DNA of 64,000 bases from Asticcacaulis endophyticus (lineage in GTDB: Bacteria; Pseudomonadota; Alphaproteobacteria; Caulobacterales; Caulobacteraceae). The translations under genes were made by a program, and so were the position numbers. Where the stretch lies: contig NZ_BMZB01000003.1 of NCBI RefSeq assembly GCF_014652575.1, positions 1 through 64,000 of the forward strand, in the 5' to 3' direction. The notes beneath the pieces were generated by a model. It was not told the DNA's origin. It saw only the letters and a list, made by a program, of their open reading frames with translations, and made no database searches. Numbering within the stretch: the first letter of the stretch is position 1; every line of letters starts with the position of its first letter. Below, one piece after another: positions 26,149-34,630 of this stretch.

Positions 26149-27672
26149 ATGCATAAACTGAAAGTCGTCATTGTCGGGGGCGGAACATCGGGCTGGATGT
26201 GTGCGGCGGCCTTTGCCGGTGTCACGCGCCGGGAGCAGGTCGAGGTGCAACTGATCGAATCTGATGAGATCGGCACGGTCGGGGTCGGTGAGGCGACCTT
26301 GCCTCACATCAAGGATTTCAACGACTATATCGGCATCAATGAGGCCGAGTTTATGCGTAAGACCCAAGCCACGATCAAGCTAGGCATCGAGTTTGTCGAC
26401 TGGGGTAAGATCGGCAACCGCTATTTCCACCCGTTCGGAAAGTTCGGCGCGCCGATGGGGGCGACCGACTTTTTCCAGATGTGGCTGCGGGCCCGGGCTG
26501 AGGGCCTTGAGACGCCGCTTGAGGATTTTTGTTACGCCATAGTGGCCTCAAAGCAAAACCGGTTTGAATTTCCGTCGCGCGATGGCAATTCGGTCAAGGC
26601 GTCCTATGCCTATGCCTACCATTTCGATGCGTTTCTGTATGCGCGGTTCCTGCGGGAGTTTTCAGAAGCGCGCGGCATTGTGCGCATCGAGGGCAAAATC
26701 ACCGATGTGACGCTTAATCAGCATAGTGGTGATATCCGGTCGGTGACCTTGGCGTCAGGCGAGGTGGTCACGGGCGATCTGTTTATCGACTGTTCGGGGT
26801 TCAGGGGGCTGCTGATTTCCGGTGCGCTTAAGGTCGGTTATGAGGACTGGACGGGGTGGCTGCCGTGTGATCGGGCGGTGGCGGTGCCTTGTGACCGAAC
26901 CACAAACGAGATTACACCCTACACCCGCTCGACGGCGCGGGCTGCCGGCTGGCAATGGCGTATCCCGCTCCAGCACCGCACCGGCAATGGTTATGTCTAT
27001 TCCAGCCGGTTTATCTCGGACGATGAGGCCGCAGCTACACTAATGGCCAATCTGGACGGGGCCGCGCAGGCCGATCCGCGCCCCTTGCGCTTTACCGCGG
27101 GGCGGCGGGATAAGTGCTGGCATAAGAACTGTGTGACCATCGGTCTGGCCAGCGGATTCTTGGAGCCGCTGGAATCGACCAGCATCTATCTGGTGCAGAT
27201 GGCGATTACCTTCCTGTTGCGCCTGTTGCCCCGCGACCGCGTGATCGATCAGACTCTGGAAGATGAGTTTAACCGCCTGATCGATGTCGAATATGAGCGG
27301 GTGCGTGACTTCCTGATCCTGCACTATCATGCCAATACCCGCACCGACGCGCCGATGTGGCAATACTGCCGGGACATGGACATCCCCGACAGTCTGCGTG
27401 ACAAGATCGCCCGCTTTAAGCACCGCGGCTATATCCATGCCTATGCCGACGGTCTGTTTGCGCCGCCAAGTTGGCAGGCGGTGTTCTTTGGTCAGGATAT
27501 AACGCCGGAGCGCTATGATGCGCTGGCTGAGGCTATGGACCGCGAGGCGCTGATGACGCGGATGACGGATCTGCGCACGCTGATCCGTGAGGGCGTGGCC
27601 ACCATGCCGGGTCATGATGACTTTATCCGCAGCTATTGTGATGCCGGTAAGGCGATGGAGGCCGTGAGATGA
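26149..27672 (+). CDS. Flavin-dependent tryptophan-halogenase-family protein 1 (intact motifs)
   Basis: 507 residues. FAD-binding VIVGGGTSGW at 8-16, GVGEAT at 45-50, the conserved active-site Lys in KLGIEF (Lys77 by my count, position of Lys79 in PrnA), the family signature WQWRIP at 268-273 and FLEPLEST at 337-344 that includes the active-site Glu. The set needed for halogenation is complete. It uses reduced flavin, oxygen and halide; the real substrate of these carbohydrate-locus members is not known and need not be tryptophan. First of three overlapping genes, 153 nt after the receptor. GGTGAGGGCGGA precedes the ATG. Confidence 0.88.
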   Translation: MHKLKVVIVGGGTSGWMCAAAFAGVTRREQVEVQLIESDEIGTVGVGEATLPHIKDFNDYIGINEAEFMRKTQATIKLGIEFVDWGKIGNRYFHPFGKFGAPMGATDFFQMWLRARAEGLETPLEDFCYAIVASKQNRFEFPSRDGNSVKASYAYAYHFDAFLYARFLREFSEARGIVRIEGKITDVTLNQHSGDIRSVTLASGEVVTGDLFIDCSGFRGLLISGALKVGYEDWTGWLPCDRAVAVPCDRTTNEITPYTRSTARAAGWQWRIPLQHRTGNGYVYSSRFISDDEAAATLMANLDGAAQADPRPLRFTAGRRDKCWHKNCVTIGLASGFLEPLESTSIYLVQMAITFLLRLLPRDRVIDQTLEDEFNRLIDVEYERVRDFLILHYHANTRTDAPMWQYCRDMDIPDSLRDKIARFKHRGYIHAYADGLFAPPSWQAVFFGQDITPERYDALAEAMDREALMTRMTDLRTLIREGVATMPGHDDFIRSYCDAGKAMEAVR

Positions 27673-29177
27673 TTGCGTCGCCTGTGCCGCCTAAGCGGGT
27701 CGTTATCGTCGGCAGTGATATCGATGCCTGGCTGAGTGCCAATACGGTGCTTCGGGCGTTAGCGACCCACGGCGTTGAGGTCAGTGTGGTCGAGACCCGC
27801 TCGAACCTGACGCCTTCGGATGTGTGCGAGGCCCTGCCGGAGTTTCGTAAATTCATGCGGCTGCTGAACCTGCCCGAAGCGGCGGTACTGCAATCGGGAG
27901 CCGGAGCGTTCAGTCTGGGGCAGCGCTTTGCCAATTTTTCGGGCAAGGGCGCGTTCATGAACGCTTATGGACCAACGGGGCCCGTTTCCTTAAGCACCAA
28001 TTTCGTGCAGCATTGGGTGCGGGCGCGGCAGATGGGTCTGCCCGCTGAGTATGAAACCTTCAACCTCACCGCTATGGCGGCCCAGACCGGACATTTGCTA
28101 ATGCCTGCGCGGGCAGTGGCGGGCACGGCGCCGAGTGAATACGGCTATCATCTGATGGCGGCCGGATTGGCTTCGTTTCTGAAAGCCGCTGCCATGCGCC
28201 GTGGGGCCACGGTCTATGCCGGTGAGCATTTTGGGCTGAAACGGGCGCAAGACGGGGCTATCTCAGCGGTTTTGGCCAGCGATGGCACGGTCATCGAAGG
28301 GGATCTGTTTATCGACGCGACGGGCGCGCAGGGGCGGTTAATCGGCGCGCTTGAGACGGCGGATTTGGAAAGCTGGCGCGATCTTTACCCATGCAACCGG
28401 CTGCTGACGGCGGCGACGGGTGTGTTCCGGCCCTTGCCGCTCTATGCTCAGGTGTCGGCCAGCCGTCATGGCTGGTGGGGGCTGTACCCGCAACGAAGCC
28501 AGACCACGCTTCAGATGGCCTTTGATGGCGAACGGCTGAGTGATTATGAGGCGCTTGAGGCCGCCCGCAGCCTGTCGGGGCAGGCCCTGTCGGGGGCTAC
28601 GGTGCGGGACATGGCGCAGGGTATGCGCCCGCAGCCGTGGGTGAAAAACTGTCTGGCGGTGGGTGAAGCGGCGGCACGGTTTGACCCGCTGGACGCAGCA
28701 CCGCTACAGTCCCTTCAGATCGCGCTCAGTCATCTGGTGGCGCTCTATCCGGTGACGGCAGACATGGCGATTGAGCGCGAAATCTATAATGAAACCGTGT
28801 CCGATCATTACCGCCGCCTGCGTGATTATCAGTTGGTGCGCTATAGGCTTAACCGGCGTTTTGACGATCCGCTGTGGGACAGGGCGCGTGTCATGACGAC
28901 ACCCGACGCCCTGGCCTATAAGCTTAAGGTGTTTGAAGCGCGCGGCCTGATGGTGCGTTATGATCATGAAAGTTTCAATGAGGATAGCTGGCAGATGCTG
29001 GTTATCGGTCATGGCCTGATCCCGAAGTCCTATGATCCGCAGATCGACCATGCCGATGACGCCGCCACGATCCGCACCTTCCAGAACCATCTGGCATCCA
29101 TCAAGCAGCAGATCGGCATTATGACGCCCCACGAAGAGGCGCTGATGGCGGTGGTGCAGGCTACCGCAACAGCATGA
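27669..29177 (+). CDS. Halogenase-family paralogue without catalytic residues
   Basis: 502 residues, clearly related to its neighbours over the full length but changed at every key place: the dinucleotide motif is VIVGSDIDAW rather than VIVGGGTSGW; GEAT becomes CEALP; the active-site Lys is Ser (AFSLGQRF, position 82); the WQWRIP signature becomes GWWGLYP; the FLEPLEST region is FDPLDAA. It probably no longer halogenates. It has no frameshift, keeps good length and 4-nt overlaps on both sides, so it looks maintained as a protein, perhaps as a partner or binding subunit of the two intact ones. This is inference. Confidence 0.82.
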   Translation: MIASPVPPKRVVIVGSDIDAWLSANTVLRALATHGVEVSVVETRSNLTPSDVCEALPEFRKFMRLLNLPEAAVLQSGAGAFSLGQRFANFSGKGAFMNAYGPTGPVSLSTNFVQHWVRARQMGLPAEYETFNLTAMAAQTGHLLMPARAVAGTAPSEYGYHLMAAGLASFLKAAAMRRGATVYAGEHFGLKRAQDGAISAVLASDGTVIEGDLFIDATGAQGRLIGALETADLESWRDLYPCNRLLTAATGVFRPLPLYAQVSASRHGWWGLYPQRSQTTLQMAFDGERLSDYEALEAARSLSGQALSGATVRDMAQGMRPQPWVKNCLAVGEAAARFDPLDAAPLQSLQIALSHLVALYPVTADMAIEREIYNETVSDHYRRLRDYQLVRYRLNRRFDDPLWDRARVMTTPDALAYKLKVFEARGLMVRYDHESFNEDSWQMLVIGHGLIPKSYDPQIDHADDAATIRTFQNHLASIKQQIGIMTPHEEALMAVVQATATA

Positions 29178-30658
29178 TGGGGGTGCGTAAAACCGTTATT
29201 GTCGGCGGCGGAACCGCAGGCTGGATGGCGGCGGCGGCGATCGCGCGCGCCATTGGTACCGAACATCACGAGGTGTGCCTGATCGAGTCGGACGCGATTG
29301 GCACGGTTGGGGTGGGCGAGGCGACCATCCCGCCCATTCAGGATTTCAATGCCTTTCTGGGCATCGACGAAGACGACTTTATCCGTGAGACCAAGGCGAC
29401 GTTCAAACTGGGGATCGAGTTCATCAACTGGCGTGCGCCGGGTCACGCCTATTTCCATCCGTTTGGCGTCTATGGCCGCGATTTCGACGGTATACCCTTT
29501 CAGCACTTTATGCTCAGGGGATTGAAGGACGGCGTGGCCGCAGACTATGGGCTTTATAATCTGGAGACGATGGCGGCGCGGGCGGGGACATTTGCGCGCG
29601 CCGCCAAAGGACAGGCTGTCGGTTATGCCTATCATTTCGATGCGGGCCTATATGCCAATTACCTGCGCCGCTATGCCGAGAGGCGCGGGGTTAAACGGAT
29701 CGAAGGTGAAATTACCGATGTCGCGTTAAATCCCGATGACGGTTTTATCCGGTCGGTGACGCTGAAAAATGGCGCAGTGGTGACGGGCGATTTCTTTATC
29801 GACTGTTCCGGCTTTCGCGGGCTGCTGATCGAGCAGGCGCTGAAAGCCGGTTATGAGGACTGGTCGAAATGGCTGCCCGCTGACCGGGCGGTAGCGGTGC
29901 CGTGCGTGGCGCCTTCGGATCAGATTATACCCTATACCCGTTCAACGGCGCGCGACGCCGGATGGCAGTGGCGCATCCCGCTTCAACACCGGATCGGCAA
30001 TGGCTATGTGTTCTCCAGCGCGTTTATCTCAGAAACGGCCGCGACCGACACCCTGATGGCCAATCTGGACGGTGATGCTTTGGCTGAGCCGCGGGTGCTG
30101 AAGTTTGTCACCGGCCGTAGGCGCCGAAGCTGGGTCAAAAACTGCGTGGCGTTGGGGCTATCGAGCGGGTTTCTTGAGCCGCTGGAATCGACCAGTATTC
30201 ATCTGATCCATGCCGGTGTTATCCGGCTTTTGGGCATGTATCCCAAATCTGGTTTTGTGCCCGCTGCCATAGACCGTTTTAACCGGGAAATGGAAGTTGA
30301 CTACACCACCGTCAAGGACTTCCTGATTGCGCACTATCATGTGACTGAGCGCGACGACACGCCGTTCTGGGCCTATTGCCGCAACTATGAGATCCCCGAT
30401 AGCCTGAAAGCGCGACTGGAGCTTTACCAGTCGTGTGGGCAGGTCATGCCGACGGTGCTTGAGCTATTCAAGGACACCAACTGGTTTGCGATCCTGATGG
30501 GGCAGGGGCGGGTGCCCGATGATTATCACACCATCGCTGACCGACTGCCCGATGATGAACTGCGTCTGCGGCTGGATGAGGTCCGGCGGCATGTTGCGAT
30601 GAGATTGGCGGATCTGCCGCGTCACGCCGACTACATTGCCAAAATCATCACTCCTTAA
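29174..30658 (+). CDS. Flavin-dependent tryptophan-halogenase-family protein 2 (intact motifs)
   Basis: 494 residues, closest to the first halogenase of the operon. VIVGGGTAGW at 8-17, GVGEAT near 46-51, Lys in FKLGIEF (about 78), WQWRIP, and FLEPLEST are all kept. Same predicted chemistry with unknown substrate. It starts with ATGATG overlapping the stop of the middle gene. The 3' end overlaps the converging GH18 gene by 11 nt, so no terminator fits between them. Confidence 0.88.
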   Translation: MMGVRKTVIVGGGTAGWMAAAAIARAIGTEHHEVCLIESDAIGTVGVGEATIPPIQDFNAFLGIDEDDFIRETKATFKLGIEFINWRAPGHAYFHPFGVYGRDFDGIPFQHFMLRGLKDGVAADYGLYNLETMAARAGTFARAAKGQAVGYAYHFDAGLYANYLRRYAERRGVKRIEGEITDVALNPDDGFIRSVTLKNGAVVTGDFFIDCSGFRGLLIEQALKAGYEDWSKWLPADRAVAVPCVAPSDQIIPYTRSTARDAGWQWRIPLQHRIGNGYVFSSAFISETAATDTLMANLDGDALAEPRVLKFVTGRRRRSWVKNCVALGLSSGFLEPLESTSIHLIHAGVIRLLGMYPKSGFVPAAIDRFNREMEVDYTTVKDFLIAHYHVTERDDTPFWAYCRNYEIPDSLKARLELYQSCGQVMPTVLELFKDTNWFAILMGQGRVPDDYHTIADRLPDDELRLRLDEVRRHVAMRLADLPRHADYIAKIITP

Positions 30659-31670
30659 GGGCGGCCTTGGCGGTTTTGATCAGGCGGTGGTCTTCGGTAT
30701 CCTGGGATATTTCCCACACCATGATGCCGGTGCCTTTATCAGCGGCCAGTTTGGCCTTTTTCTGTAGGGTTTCCAGACCATTATAGGTGATATATGAACA
30801 TCCGCCGCAGCGTTTGCCGATCACATCGGCTTTGAGAATATCGTCACCATATCGGGCAATCAGGTCGCGCATCCCGCCGTAGCCGTCTTTGTATTCACCA
30901 AAACCGTAGCCATAAAACGGCACGCCCAGCACCAGCTTGTCTTTCGGGACACCGCGCGCGCGCCACAGATCCATATCGCGTTCGGCCTGAGACAGCGGCG
31001 AATGCTCGTCGCCCGCTGTCCCCCAGCTTGGGCCGATGGCATCATAGGCCATGACATTGACCAAATCGAAATAGGGGATCGACGATGCCGGAATCATGCC
31101 GCCTTCGTAGGAGGCCGTAGCACAGGTCAAAAGCTTACCACGCGCTTTAAGAGCTTCACTTAAAGCCTTGATAAAGGGCGTATAGTTTCCAGCCTTATCG
31201 ATTTCGGTCAACAGCGTGCCTTCGATATCCACATCTAGGCCGTCAAGGCCATAGTCATCAACCAGCTTGATCAGATCAGCGACCACGACCTCAAGATTTT
31301 GCGGTTCCAGCATAATCCGCCAGTCGCCGGAACATTGCGGAATAATCCCGCCGCCCAGCGATACCAGCACCTTGGTACCCTTGGCGTGGGCCAGTGTCAC
31401 CGCGGTGCGCAAAGCCTCACCGGTGACCTGGGCGCCGCCGCTGTCTGGCATGCAGGTCATGGCCCCGTTGATCGCCACAGCACCGGTCGGATCAGGATTG
31501 ACGAACGACAGGTTGAGGTGAGTGTATTGGGTGAGGTCGCTGTTGGCCATGATCGGGCCCATGCCTTTGAAGGCCGGAACATAACCAATAACGACCGGAG
31601 CTTTGGGTTCCGCGATCGCGGGCTGGGTGGCCAGCAAAGTCGCGATCAGGATTGCATGATTGGTATTCAT
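30648..31670 (-). CDS. GH18 chitinase-like hydrolase
   Basis: 340 residues. A signal peptide ends at ATQPAIA. The barrel carries the GH18 catalytic motif DGLDVDIE (D143, D146, D148, E150), SLGGG near 104-108 and the C-terminal MVWEISQDT. Without extra binding domains it is a small single-domain chitinase or chitodextrinase that cuts inside chitin chains by substrate-assisted catalysis. Predicted periplasmic or secreted. It provides oligomers to the receptor and the GH20 enzymes around it. Two copies of ATTGGTA flank the start codon. No ribosome site is obvious in the AT-rich leader. Confidence 0.88.
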   Translation of the reverse strand: MNTNHAILIATLLATQPAIAEPKAPVVIGYVPAFKGMGPIMANSDLTQYTHLNLSFVNPDPTGAVAINGAMTCMPDSGGAQVTGEALRTAVTLAHAKGTKVLVSLGGGIIPQCSGDWRIMLEPQNLEVVVADLIKLVDDYGLDGLDVDIEGTLLTEIDKAGNYTPFIKALSEALKARGKLLTCATASYEGGMIPASSIPYFDLVNVMAYDAIGPSWGTAGDEHSPLSQAERDMDLWRARGVPKDKLVLGVPFYGYGFGEYKDGYGGMRDLIARYGDDILKADVIGKRCGGCSYITYNGLETLQKKAKLAADKGTGIMVWEISQDTEDHRLIKTAKAALKE

Positions 31671-31675
31671 TGGTA
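31659..31675. promoter_or_regulatory. Tandem ATTGGTA half-sites at the GH18 start
   Basis: ATTGGTA occurs at 31659-31665 and again at 31669-31675, exactly one helical turn apart, in direct orientation across the start codon of the chitinase gene. The first copy lies within its first codons. Likely binding sites for the same regulator as at the hexosaminidase and receptor promoters. Confidence 0.45.
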
Positions 31676-32064
31676 TTGTTTTATCCCCGATATTTATATC
31701 TGTGCTTGGTGGATGATGGCGTCAAAAGCTACACATTTGCAACATTCATTTTTTGAAAAATCGTCTAATTTAATATAATATATTGAAATTAATGCGTAAA
31801 AATGTGGGTGAGATGCGCGGAATAACAATGTGCAAAAAGAATATATCAAAATAAATACCAATATAGACCAAAAAATCATTTTTAGCTTGATATCAGCGTG
31901 AAAACGCGAAAGACTTCCCATCAGGCACGCCGCCGGACATGTCGGCGCGGTCTGATCTTAAAGGGCTTTCCTTCCCTCGGTAAGCCGACTTCCGGAGCGC
32001 GCCCGCTGTGGTATGGTCGCGGCGCGCTCCGTTTTTTACAGATTTGGGGCAACGGGAGCGGATC
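31671..32064. other. Divergent regulatory region between chitinase and chitobiase
   Basis: 394 nt without a gene. The left part (to about 31890) is strongly AT-rich and holds another half-site TACCAAT at 31856-31862. The right part is GC-rich and highly structured (see the leader element). A stretch of open minus-strand frame at 31694-31921 has no ribosome site or family and is rejected. Confidence 0.6.
31896..32037 (+). ncRNA. Structured leader of the chitobiase operon ending in a terminator-like hairpin
   Basis: Reading toward the chitobiase gene: a stem GCGT-GAAA-ACGC (31896-31907, GNRA-type loop); an arm ATCAG/CTGAT (31920-31924, 31952-31956) enclosing CGCCG/CGGCG (31928-31932, 31943-31947); then a perfect 10-bp stem GGAGCGCGCC (31994-32003) with GGCGCGCTCC (32021-32030) followed by GTTTTTT. 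The last element is a good intrinsic terminator 28 nt before the start codon. Either it ends a small RNA or it attenuates the operon. No known riboswitch family was recognised. Confidence 0.5.
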
Positions 32065-34629
32065 ATGAAAACATGGCTATTGGCAGGGGTTGCGGCGGCG
32101 CTGATGAGTGGGGCGGCGTGGGCGCAAGCCGCGCCTGTGAAGCTGTCGCAAGGTGAGTTGGATCGCTTCGCGGCCGACCTTGGCTACCGCTACACCATTC
32201 AGGACAATAAACCGGCCTGCCCGCAGGGTGGCAATGGCTGTTTCCTGTCTGAAATTGAGGTGCGTGTGCCGCAAACCCTGCCGGATGATCTGGCGGCAGG
32301 GAAGTTCACGCTTTATGCCAGTTTCGTCACGCGGTTGTTGGGCATCGAGAGCGATCAGTTTGATCTCAAATTCATCAACGGCGATCTTTATACCCTGACG
32401 CCAAAGCCCGGTGTGAAGCTCAAGGGCGGACAAACGATCAGGATTAAGGTTTGGGGCGAAGGGCAGTTTTATTCGGCCTATTACCCTATGCCCAATGTCT
32501 ATGCGGTGTCGGGCGGCCTGAAAGCGGCGACCATCGCGGCGACAAAGCCGGTTATCGATCCCGAAACCGGTCTTGAGAGTTTGGCGTTTGTGGCGCCGAT
32601 GACGGATGAGGCGAAACTTGGCACCAAACACGCTGATGACCTGACCCGGTGGCTGACGCCGGAGCGGGCGTTTGCGCAGAACGCGGCGCGGACAGTGGTG
32701 CAGGCCAAGCCTGAAATCGTCATCCTGCCGACCCCGGCCAAGGTCACCTGGCTTAAAGGGGCCGCGGTGGATCTGTCCGGCGGGGTAACGCTCGCCCTCA
32801 AGGGGGTGGATCATAGCGCGGTTCAGGTCGCGTTAGATGGCGTTAAAGACGCCGGGGTGGCGGGCTTTACGTCCGGCCCGAAAGTGATGGTAAAAGTTGA
32901 TGCCAAATCGGGTATCGCGGCGGAAGGTTATGGCTTAAGAGCTGAAAACGGAGCGATTACGATCACCGCTTCGGATGCCATAGGGGCGGCTTACGGCCTG
33001 ACCTCGCTGGCCCAGCAGGCGGCCCACGACAAAGCCAAGCTCAAGCCCGTCCTGATCGAAGATTCCCCGCGTCTGCCGTTCCGCGGTCTGCATGTCGATG
33101 TGGCGCGTAACTTCCATTCTAAGGCGGAAATGCTGAAAATCATCGACCAGATGGCGGCATATAAGCTGAATAAGCTGCATTTCCATCTGGGCGAAGACGA
33201 AGGCTGGCGGGTTGAGATCAAGGCGCTGCCGGAACTGGCGACGGTCGGCGGCACGCGCTGCCATGATCCGAAGGAAGACACCTGCCTTTTGCCGCAACTG
33301 GGGGCCGGGCCGGACGCCGACACCCCGGTCAATGGCTACTACAGTCAGGTCGATTACATAGAAATCCTTATGGCCGCCAAGGCACGCCATATCGAGGTCA
33401 TTCCGTCGTTCGATATGCCAGGCCATTCGCGCGCGGCGGTGCGCTCGATGGAGGCGCGTTATCGCCGCCTGATGGCTGAGGGCAAACCGGATGAGGCCAA
33501 TCTTTACCGGCTGGTCGAACCCGAAGACACCACGGTTTACGACAGCATTCAGCACTATAACGATAATACGCTCAATGTCTGTATCCCCGCGACCTACCGC
33601 TTTCTCGACACGGTGATTGATGAGGTCGCGGCCATGCACGCCGCCGCCGGTGTGCCACTCAAAAAATACCATATCGGCGCCGATGAAACGGCAGGGGCGT
33701 GGTCTCAGTCACCCGCCTGTCAAAAGCTGATGGCGACGGAAAAGCTGGAGCCCAAACAACTATCGGCCTATTTTATCGAAAAGGTCTCAAACCGTTTGGC
33801 CGAACGCGGTATCGAAGCGGCCGGCTGGAGCGACGGCATGGGCCATACCGATGCCGCCAAAATGCCCAAGGCCGTTCAGTCCAATATCTGGAGCGGCCTG
33901 TTTACGGGGGCGGCGGCTGAGGCCCATAACCACGCCAATCGCGGCTGGGATGTGGTGATTTCAATCCCCGACACCTTCTATTTCGATATCCCCCAAAGTG
34001 TTGATCCGATGGAGCGAGGCTACGACTGGCCGTCACGCGTGACCGATACTTATGAGGTGTTTGGCTTTATCCCGGAAAATATCCCGGCCAATGCCTCGTG
34101 GCTCAAGACTATTAGGCACCAACCCGGCAAGATCGACGATACGACCCCGCTTAAGGCCGGTTTGAAATTCAAGGGCCTGCAAGGGCAGTTGTGGTCGGAA
34201 ACTGTGCGCAGTGATGCCCAGGTCGATTATATGCTGTTTCCGCGCGTGCTGGGTCTGGCCGAGCGTGCGTGGCACAAGTCAGCGTGGGAACCGGCCTATA
34301 AGGCGGGCGAAACCTACACCTATGATGACGGCAAGGTTGATCGGGTAGCCCAAGCCAAAGACTGGCAGACCTTTCGCGATAAGATGCCGGTGCATTTGGC
34401 AGCCCTTGAGGCTGCCGGTGTCGAATACAGGATCGCGCCACCGGGCGCGCGGATCGTGGATGGCAAGCTGGAGGTCAACACCGAGTTCGCCCATCCGGTT
34501 GAATACCGTCTGGCAGGTGGGCAATGGCAGAGCTACACCGGGCCGGTCGCGGTTACGGGGGCGGTCGAAGTCCGGGCGCGGACGTTTGACGGCAAACGCG
34601 CCGGGCGCTCATCCAAGGTGGGGGAATAA
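32065..34629 (+). CDS. GH20 chitobiase/beta-hexosaminidase with CHB_HEX N-terminal domain
   Basis: 854 residues from the ATG at 32065 (GGGAG 8 nt upstream). Signal peptide LLAGVAAALMSGAAWAQA. Then an N-terminal carbohydrate-binding-like domain (about 30-190), a GH20b domain with YGLTSLAQQ, the catalytic barrel with PFRGLHVDVARNF, LNKLHFHLGEDEGWRVEI, SFDMPGHSRAA and YHIGADETAG (catalytic Asp-Glu pair), and a C-terminal immunoglobulin-like domain (TGAVEVRARTFDGKRAGRS). This order is the bacterial chitobiase architecture: it splits chitobiose to GlcNAc, in the periplasm. The second GH20 of the locus, different in type from the first. The GH16 gene follows after 1 nt. Confidence 0.92.
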   Translation: MKTWLLAGVAAALMSGAAWAQAAPVKLSQGELDRFAADLGYRYTIQDNKPACPQGGNGCFLSEIEVRVPQTLPDDLAAGKFTLYASFVTRLLGIESDQFDLKFINGDLYTLTPKPGVKLKGGQTIRIKVWGEGQFYSAYYPMPNVYAVSGGLKAATIAATKPVIDPETGLESLAFVAPMTDEAKLGTKHADDLTRWLTPERAFAQNAARTVVQAKPEIVILPTPAKVTWLKGAAVDLSGGVTLALKGVDHSAVQVALDGVKDAGVAGFTSGPKVMVKVDAKSGIAAEGYGLRAENGAITITASDAIGAAYGLTSLAQQAAHDKAKLKPVLIEDSPRLPFRGLHVDVARNFHSKAEMLKIIDQMAAYKLNKLHFHLGEDEGWRVEIKALPELATVGGTRCHDPKEDTCLLPQLGAGPDADTPVNGYYSQVDYIEILMAAKARHIEVIPSFDMPGHSRAAVRSMEARYRRLMAEGKPDEANLYRLVEPEDTTVYDSIQHYNDNTLNVCIPATYRFLDTVIDEVAAMHAAAGVPLKKYHIGADETAGAWSQSPACQKLMATEKLEPKQLSAYFIEKVSNRLAERGIEAAGWSDGMGHTDAAKMPKAVQSNIWSGLFTGAAAEAHNHANRGWDVVISIPDTFYFDIPQSVDPMERGYDWPSRVTDTYEVFGFIPENIPANASWLKTIRHQPGKIDDTTPLKAGLKFKGLQGQLWSETVRSDAQVDYMLFPRVLGLAERAWHKSAWEPAYKAGETYTYDDGKVDRVAQAKDWQTFRDKMPVHLAALEAAGVEYRIAPPGARIVDGKLEVNTEFAHPVEYRLAGGQWQSYTGPVAVTGAVEVRARTFDGKRAGRSSKVGE

Positions 34630-34630
34630 T

